Position numbers and translations under genes: made by a program. A DNA stretch of 36,474 nt, from positions 1-36,474 of the forward strand of contig CAMZKN010000127.1 of NCBI GenBank assembly GCA_947311315.1. Reading direction: 5' to 3'. Origin of the DNA: an uncultured Desulfobulbaceae bacterium (lineage in GTDB: Bacteria; Desulfobacterota; Desulfobulbia; Desulfobulbales; Desulfocapsaceae). Shown here one piece after another: positions 32,575 to 36,474 of the stretch (position 1 is the first letter of the stretch; every line of letters starts with the position of its first letter). Below the pieces are notes generated by a model. It saw nothing but the letters and a program-made list of their open reading frames with translations, ran no database searches and was not told the DNA's origin.

Positions 32575-34464
32575 ATGACAACCGAAACCAATACTTATGA
32601 ATTTCAGGCAGAAACAAAAAAACTGCTCGATATCGTTATCAACTCCCTTTATACCGAACGTGATGTTTTTGTTCGTGAATTGATTTCCAATGCGGCCGAT
32701 GCCCTTGAAAAAATGCGGCATGAAAGTATCACTGAAACAGATGTCTTTGATGGTCATCTTCCCTTGGAAATATCAATAGACCTCGACTCTGAAAAAAAGA
32801 TTTTTACCATAACGGATACCGGTATTGGTATGACCCGTGACGAACTTGAGCATAATCTTGGTACGATTGCCCATTCCGGATCGAACACATTTCTCTCCGA
32901 CCTCGCCGAGGCGGCCAAGAAAGATGTGAGCCTTATCGGACAGTTTGGCGTGGGGTTCTATGCGGCATTCATGGCCGGTCATACCGTGCGGGTGCAGACC
33001 AGATCCTGGGACAAGAGTGAAGGTCATGAGTGGGTATCCGATGGTTCCGGGACGTTTACGATTTCAGAAATGAAGGGCCTGCGCCGGGGAACAAAAATCA
33101 TTGTTGAGCTCAAAGATGATGCAAGCGAGTACGCCGAAAAGTTTAAAGTTGATTCAATTATTAAACAATATTCGTCGTTTGTCTCGTTTCCTGTGAAGCT
33201 TGATGGCGAGGTCGTGAACACTGTTAAGGCCATTTGGACGCGAAATAAGAACGAAATTACAGCTGAAGAGTATAACGATTTTTATAAATTTGTTGGCAAT
33301 GCTGCAACCGACCCAATGTACCAGCTCCACTTTTCAGCAGATGCGCCACTGGCGATTAATGCCCTGTTGTTTGTACCGACTGAGAATTTTGAAGTATTTG
33401 GTTTTGGTCGTGTTGACCCCGGTGTGAGTTTGTATTGTCAACGAATTCTCATCGATCAGCATTCCGAAAATATCCTTCCCGAATGGTTGCGGTTTTTAAA
33501 GGGAGTTGTTGATAGTGAAGACCTGCCATTAAATATTTCAAGGCAGGCTTTGCAGGACAATGCCCTTGTTGCCAAACTGCGCAAGGTTATTACCAAACGT
33601 TTTCTTAAACACCTCAATGAAGAGGCGAAAAATGATCCGGAAAAATATGAAAAATTCTGGTCCACCTTTGGTATTTATTTAAAAGAAGGTGTTACTTCTG
33701 ATTATGAATACCAGAAGGAAATCGGCAAACTTCTCCGTTTTGAGTCGTCCAAATCCGATGCGGGTAAATCAATCTCACTGGCCGATTATATCCTGCGGAT
33801 GAACCCGGATCAGGAGGAAATATATTATATTAACGGCCCCAACAGGGCAGCCATTGAGGCGGGCCCGTATGTGGAGATGTTCACCAAAAAGGATATTGAG
33901 ATTATCTATACCATGGAGCCGATTGATGATTTCGTGCTGAATCATCTTGGCGAGTTTGAGGGCAAGAAACTTGTCTCTGCCGACAGGGCTGATCTCTCCA
34001 TTGCCAAAGATGATGATGTGGAAAAAGATGATGCCGGAGATGACGATACAAAAAAACTGGCAGATGATGAGGTCACCCAGTTGACCGAGTGGATGAAAAA
34101 GGTTCTTGAGAAAACAGTTGCAGATGTGATTGTCTCTAAGCGTCTGGTTGACTCGCCTGCGGTGATCGTTAATCCCGATGGCTATATGAGTTCTTCCATG
34201 GAGCGTATTCTTGCTGCTAATCGCAAGGAAAAAGGAGTGGTTGATATGCCTGGAATGGGAGGGTCAAAGAAAAACCTTGAGATAAATATGAAAAATCCGC
34301 TGATTGTGCAACTGGCCCGGTTGCAGAAAAAAGATGAGAAATTTGCAACAGAAGTCGCTCTACAGATCCATGACAATGCGATGCTTCAGGCAGGGCTTCT
34401 TGTTGATCAACTGGAGATGGTTGAAAGGAACTATAGGATCTTAAGTCGCGTCGTTGAAGAATAA
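32575..34464 (+). CDS. htpG: molecular chaperone HtpG (Hsp90)
   Basis: 629 residues. The N-terminal ATPase domain has the GHKL motifs RELISNAADAL, ITDTGIGMTRDEL, LGTIAHSGS and IGQFGVGFYAAFM. The middle domain contains the conserved LPLNISRQALQDN and RLRKV-type segments, and the C-terminal dimerisation domain follows an unusually acidic stretch near 485-505 (KDDDVEKDDAGDDDTKKL). Hsp90 refolds and stabilises client proteins in the cytoplasm. It has its own upstream gap and terminator, so it is monocistronic. Confidence 0.97.
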   Translation: MTTETNTYEFQAETKKLLDIVINSLYTERDVFVRELISNAADALEKMRHESITETDVFDGHLPLEISIDLDSEKKIFTITDTGIGMTRDELEHNLGTIAHSGSNTFLSDLAEAAKKDVSLIGQFGVGFYAAFMAGHTVRVQTRSWDKSEGHEWVSDGSGTFTISEMKGLRRGTKIIVELKDDASEYAEKFKVDSIIKQYSSFVSFPVKLDGEVVNTVKAIWTRNKNEITAEEYNDFYKFVGNAATDPMYQLHFSADAPLAINALLFVPTENFEVFGFGRVDPGVSLYCQRILIDQHSENILPEWLRFLKGVVDSEDLPLNISRQALQDNALVAKLRKVITKRFLKHLNEEAKNDPEKYEKFWSTFGIYLKEGVTSDYEYQKEIGKLLRFESSKSDAGKSISLADYILRMNPDQEEIYYINGPNRAAIEAGPYVEMFTKKDIEIIYTMEPIDDFVLNHLGEFEGKKLVSADRADLSIAKDDDVEKDDAGDDDTKKLADDEVTQLTEWMKKVLEKTVADVIVSKRLVDSPAVIVNPDGYMSSSMERILAANRKEKGVVDMPGMGGSKKNLEINMKNPLIVQLARLQKKDEKFATEVALQIHDNAMLQAGLLVDQLEMVERNYRILSRVVEE

Positions 34465-34482
34465 TAGATTGTTTTTACAGGA

Positions 34483-34520
34483 AAGAGCCCGTGTCAATTG
34501 TAGAATTGATGCGGGCTCTT
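34483..34520 (+). terminator. terminator of htpG
   Basis: AAGAGCCCG (34483-34491) pairs with CGGGCTCTT (34512-34520). The inner TCAATT/AATTGA extends the stem around a GTAG loop. A T-rich stretch follows. Confidence 0.8.
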
Positions 34521-34665
34521 GTGCTTTGCTCCAGTTCGTTTTCTGTAACTATTCGTTGAAATAATAGAGACCACAGGCTATAGAGTAACACGTTAGGCCG
34601 GGCTCGTAGAATTTTTAGAGGTGCCTGGAAATAATACAATACCAATTTTGACTTTGGAGATTTGT

Positions 34666-35052
34666 ATGGGTTTGAGGGTGTGGTGTTATCTATTGCTGTC
34701 GATGGTTTTTATGCTTTCAGGCTGTTACAACAAACCGGTTCGTCATCTGGCTGCGGATGCGTCATTGCTTATCGTAGGTGAGTCAACCAAGGAGGATGTG
34801 CTCATTTTTCTCGGTGACCCTGATGAGCAGCAGGAACTTGGTGATGGTGTTGAAAAATGGCTCTATAAAAATAAGGATATGAGTCTTTTTGAAAAGACAC
34901 CTTTTATTGGCAGGCAATTTGGTGCGCCGGAATATCAGCGGGTGGTCGTTACTCTTAGTCGGGGAATTGTCACCAAGTGTACGTATTCTGCCGATGATGA
35001 GGATGATCGTGATTGGGCGGATGACTATTCCTGGCAAAAGAAAAAGAAATGA
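34666..35052 (+). CDS. BamE/SmpA-like lipoprotein
   Basis: 128 residues from the ATG at 34666 (GGAG 8 nt upstream). The lipoprotein signal peptide ends at lipobox LSGC. The mature part, LLIVGESTKEDVLIFLGDPDEQQELGDGVEKWLY, has the SmpA/OmlA (BamE) pattern 'G.t...v...lG.P......g...w.Y', then a hydrophilic tail rich in D, E and K. Members of the fold act in outer-membrane assembly, but many short lipoproteins share it, so a BamE function is not proven. It overlaps pcm by 4 nt (ATGA). Confidence 0.7.
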   Translation: MGLRVWCYLLLSMVFMLSGCYNKPVRHLAADASLLIVGESTKEDVLIFLGDPDEQQELGDGVEKWLYKNKDMSLFEKTPFIGRQFGAPEYQRVVVTLSRGIVTKCTYSADDEDDRDWADDYSWQKKKK

Positions 35053-35696
35053 TGGATCAGTATCGGACAGTCAGGGAGAGGATGGTTGAGGAACAGATTG
35101 TCCGTCGTGGTATCACTGATAAAGGGCTTATTGCGGCCCTTCTCGCAGTACCCAGACATTTTTTTGTCGACGATGCCATGGGGGGGAGAGCCTATGGTGA
35201 TCACCCTTTACCGATTGGAGCCGGTCAGACTATTTCCCAGCCCTATATTGTGGCATGTATGACGGAGGCTCTGGAGCTTCATGGAACTGAAACGGTACTT
35301 GAAATTGGTACCGGATCCGGATATCAGGCAGCTGTACTTTCAAGGTTGTGTGCCCAGGTGTATAGTGTCGAAAGAATGAATTCACTTCTCGCTGGTGCAC
35401 GAAAAAATTTTGATAAACTGCGTTATTATAATATTCGATCAAAACTTGATGATGGCACACTTGGCTGGCCTGAATGTGGTCCGTATGATGCTATTATTGT
35501 CACTGCCGGAGGCCCTGAAATTCCGGAACTACTGATTGATCAGCTTGCTGATCCGGGCAGGCTGGTTATACCTGTTGGTGATCAACATGAGCAGGAATTG
35601 CAGCTTCTGGTAAAAAATAATGGACAGGTGGATGTTACTCATCTTGCCCGCGTCCGTTTTGTTGATTTGGTGGGAGAATATGGTTGGGACGACTGA
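35049..35696 (+). CDS. pcm: protein-L-isoaspartate O-methyltransferase
   Basis: 215 residues, usual length. Family marks are RHFFVDDAMGGRAYGDHPLPIGAGQTISQPYIVA-type sequence (35-68), the SAM-binding motif VLEIGTGSGYQAAVLS (83-98), YDAIIVTAGGPEIP and GRLVIPVGD. It repairs isoaspartyl residues in aged proteins with S-adenosylmethionine. It lies between a lipoprotein gene and a VTT membrane gene, both overlapping, so the three are one operon. The start ATG overlaps the previous stop. Confidence 0.95.
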   Translation: MMDQYRTVRERMVEEQIVRRGITDKGLIAALLAVPRHFFVDDAMGGRAYGDHPLPIGAGQTISQPYIVACMTEALELHGTETVLEIGTGSGYQAAVLSRLCAQVYSVERMNSLLAGARKNFDKLRYYNIRSKLDDGTLGWPECGPYDAIIVTAGGPEIPELLIDQLADPGRLVIPVGDQHEQELQLLVKNNGQVDVTHLARVRFVDLVGEYGWDD

Positions 35697-36297
35697 ATCG
35701 GCAGATAAGCCAAATATAGTACGAAGAACTTATGACCAGTGTATGGAGTGGATAAGTGGGCCTTATGGCATATGGGTTCTTTTTTGTATTGCAGTTGTCG
35801 AATCCTCTTTCTTTCCCATCCCGCCTGATGTATTTCTCATTGCCATGTGTGTGGCTGTACCGGCAAAATCATTTCGTTATGCGGCGGTTTGTGCGGCGGG
35901 ATCTGTTATTGGTGGAGCTTTCGGGTATGGCTTGGGCTTCTGGTTTATGGATAGTGTTGGTATGCCAATTGTCAACTGGTATGGCCTGGCTGACAAATAT
36001 GATATGGTTCGGCACTATTTCATGGAATACGATGTATGGATTGTGGGCACGGCGGGGTTTACTCCGATTCCTTATAAGCTGTTCACGATTACAGCAGGGT
36101 TTGTTCATTCGAACTTCCTTACTTTTATGTTGGTATCACTGGTGGCCCGTTCGGCAAGGTTTTTTCTGGTCGCGGGACTTGTCTGGAAATTTGGTCCTCA
36201 GATAAAGGGATTTATTGACAGATATTTTAACATCCTCTCCGTTGTCTTTACGGTTCTCCTTGTCGGAGGATTTGTTCTTATTAAGTATATTTTATAG
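35680..36297 (+). CDS. VTT-domain (YqaA/DedA-like) inner-membrane protein
   Basis: 205 residues from the ATG at 35680, which overlaps the end of pcm by 17 nt and has GGGAG just upstream. Helices are predicted near 28-48, 55-80, 120-150 and 180-204. Motifs are ESSFFPIPPDVFLIAM (40-55), GGAFGYGLGFWF and GFTPIPYKLFTITAGF, typical of the VTT/SNARE-associated family. Recent work ties DedA-type members to lipid carrier and phospholipid flipping; YqaA-type members are less known. The third gene of the lipoprotein-pcm operon. Confidence 0.85.
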   Translation: MVGTTESADKPNIVRRTYDQCMEWISGPYGIWVLFCIAVVESSFFPIPPDVFLIAMCVAVPAKSFRYAAVCAAGSVIGGAFGYGLGFWFMDSVGMPIVNWYGLADKYDMVRHYFMEYDVWIVGTAGFTPIPYKLFTITAGFVHSNFLTFMLVSLVARSARFFLVAGLVWKFGPQIKGFIDRYFNILSVVFTVLLVGGFVLIKYIL

Positions 36298-36474
36298 TTG
36301 TACCCTGTCTTAAAGACGCCCTGGAATGAGAAACTTGTTTCCTGTTTTCAATGGTGTATCTCTGTTTTTTGTAACTTCTCCAAAAGTGTTGGTAAAGTCC
36401 ATTCTAACCGTCGCATAGCATCTTACGAAAATCTTTAACCAGTGGAAGGCCATACATAGCTTTTATTGAAGTGA

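Noticed and set aside
36310-36453. 47-residue open frame on the minus strand at the window end (begins MAFHWLKIF)
   Set aside because: No ribosome binding site and no recognisable family; it may be a gene remnant but cannot be supported here.

Overview
The window looks like chromosome from an anaerobic, Desulfobulbales-type member of the Desulfobacterota. This is an inference from gene content: a 2-oxoacid:ferredoxin oxidoreductase gamma/GltD-like fusion, a NtrC-type sigma-54 regulator, NhaD with an SLC13 permease, and the style of DnaA and BamA. Coding density is high, base composition is moderate, and I see no phage, CRISPR array, complete insertion sequence, rRNA or tRNA.

Layout. (1) 1-2000: an orphan porC-gltD-like fusion on the minus strand whose C-terminal end is decayed. 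(2) 2207-15705: a coherent ion-homeostasis/stress block. A histidine kinase and sigma-54 activator (minus strand) face an SLC13-type permease carrying RCK_C domains, an NhaD Na+/H+ antiporter, a Lon-type protease with a response-regulator receiver domain spliced between its helical arm and its AAA+ module, a degenerate UspA protein, a small membrane protein, and the TrkA/TrkH K+ uptake pair. (3) 15688-20000 (minus): an RluA-type pseudouridine synthase, a SYLF-domain protein coupled to an EamA transporter, a glycine-zipper lipoprotein, and a secreted glycerophosphodiesterase-like protein that lacks its catalytic histidines. (4) 20059-28160 (minus): a HAD nucleotidase, mfd, bamA with an extra N-terminal domain, and a ComF-family protein. 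(5) 28161-30222: an AT-rich gap followed by dnaA. (6) 30298-32381 (minus): a metallophosphoesterase coupled to protoporphyrinogen oxidase. (7) 32575-36297 (plus): htpG, then a BamE-like lipoprotein, pcm and a VTT-family membrane protein in overlapping order.

The most interesting part is region 2. The receiver domain inside the Lon protein closely resembles the receiver of the neighbouring sigma-54 regulator and keeps every phosphorylation residue, so one kinase may control both transcription and proteolysis. The DNA supports a shared regulon: a near-identical dyad, GTGTTGCAA-NN-TGCAAT, occurs upstream of the permease gene (5422-5438) and upstream of uspA (11667-11683). Sigma-54 -24/-12 candidates lie between the dyads and the genes, the best at 11782-11797 before uspA. 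I propose a Na+/K+ stress module in which a two-component system switches on Na+ export, K+ uptake and a phosphorylation-gated protease. The sequence shows the parts; the way they are wired together is inference.
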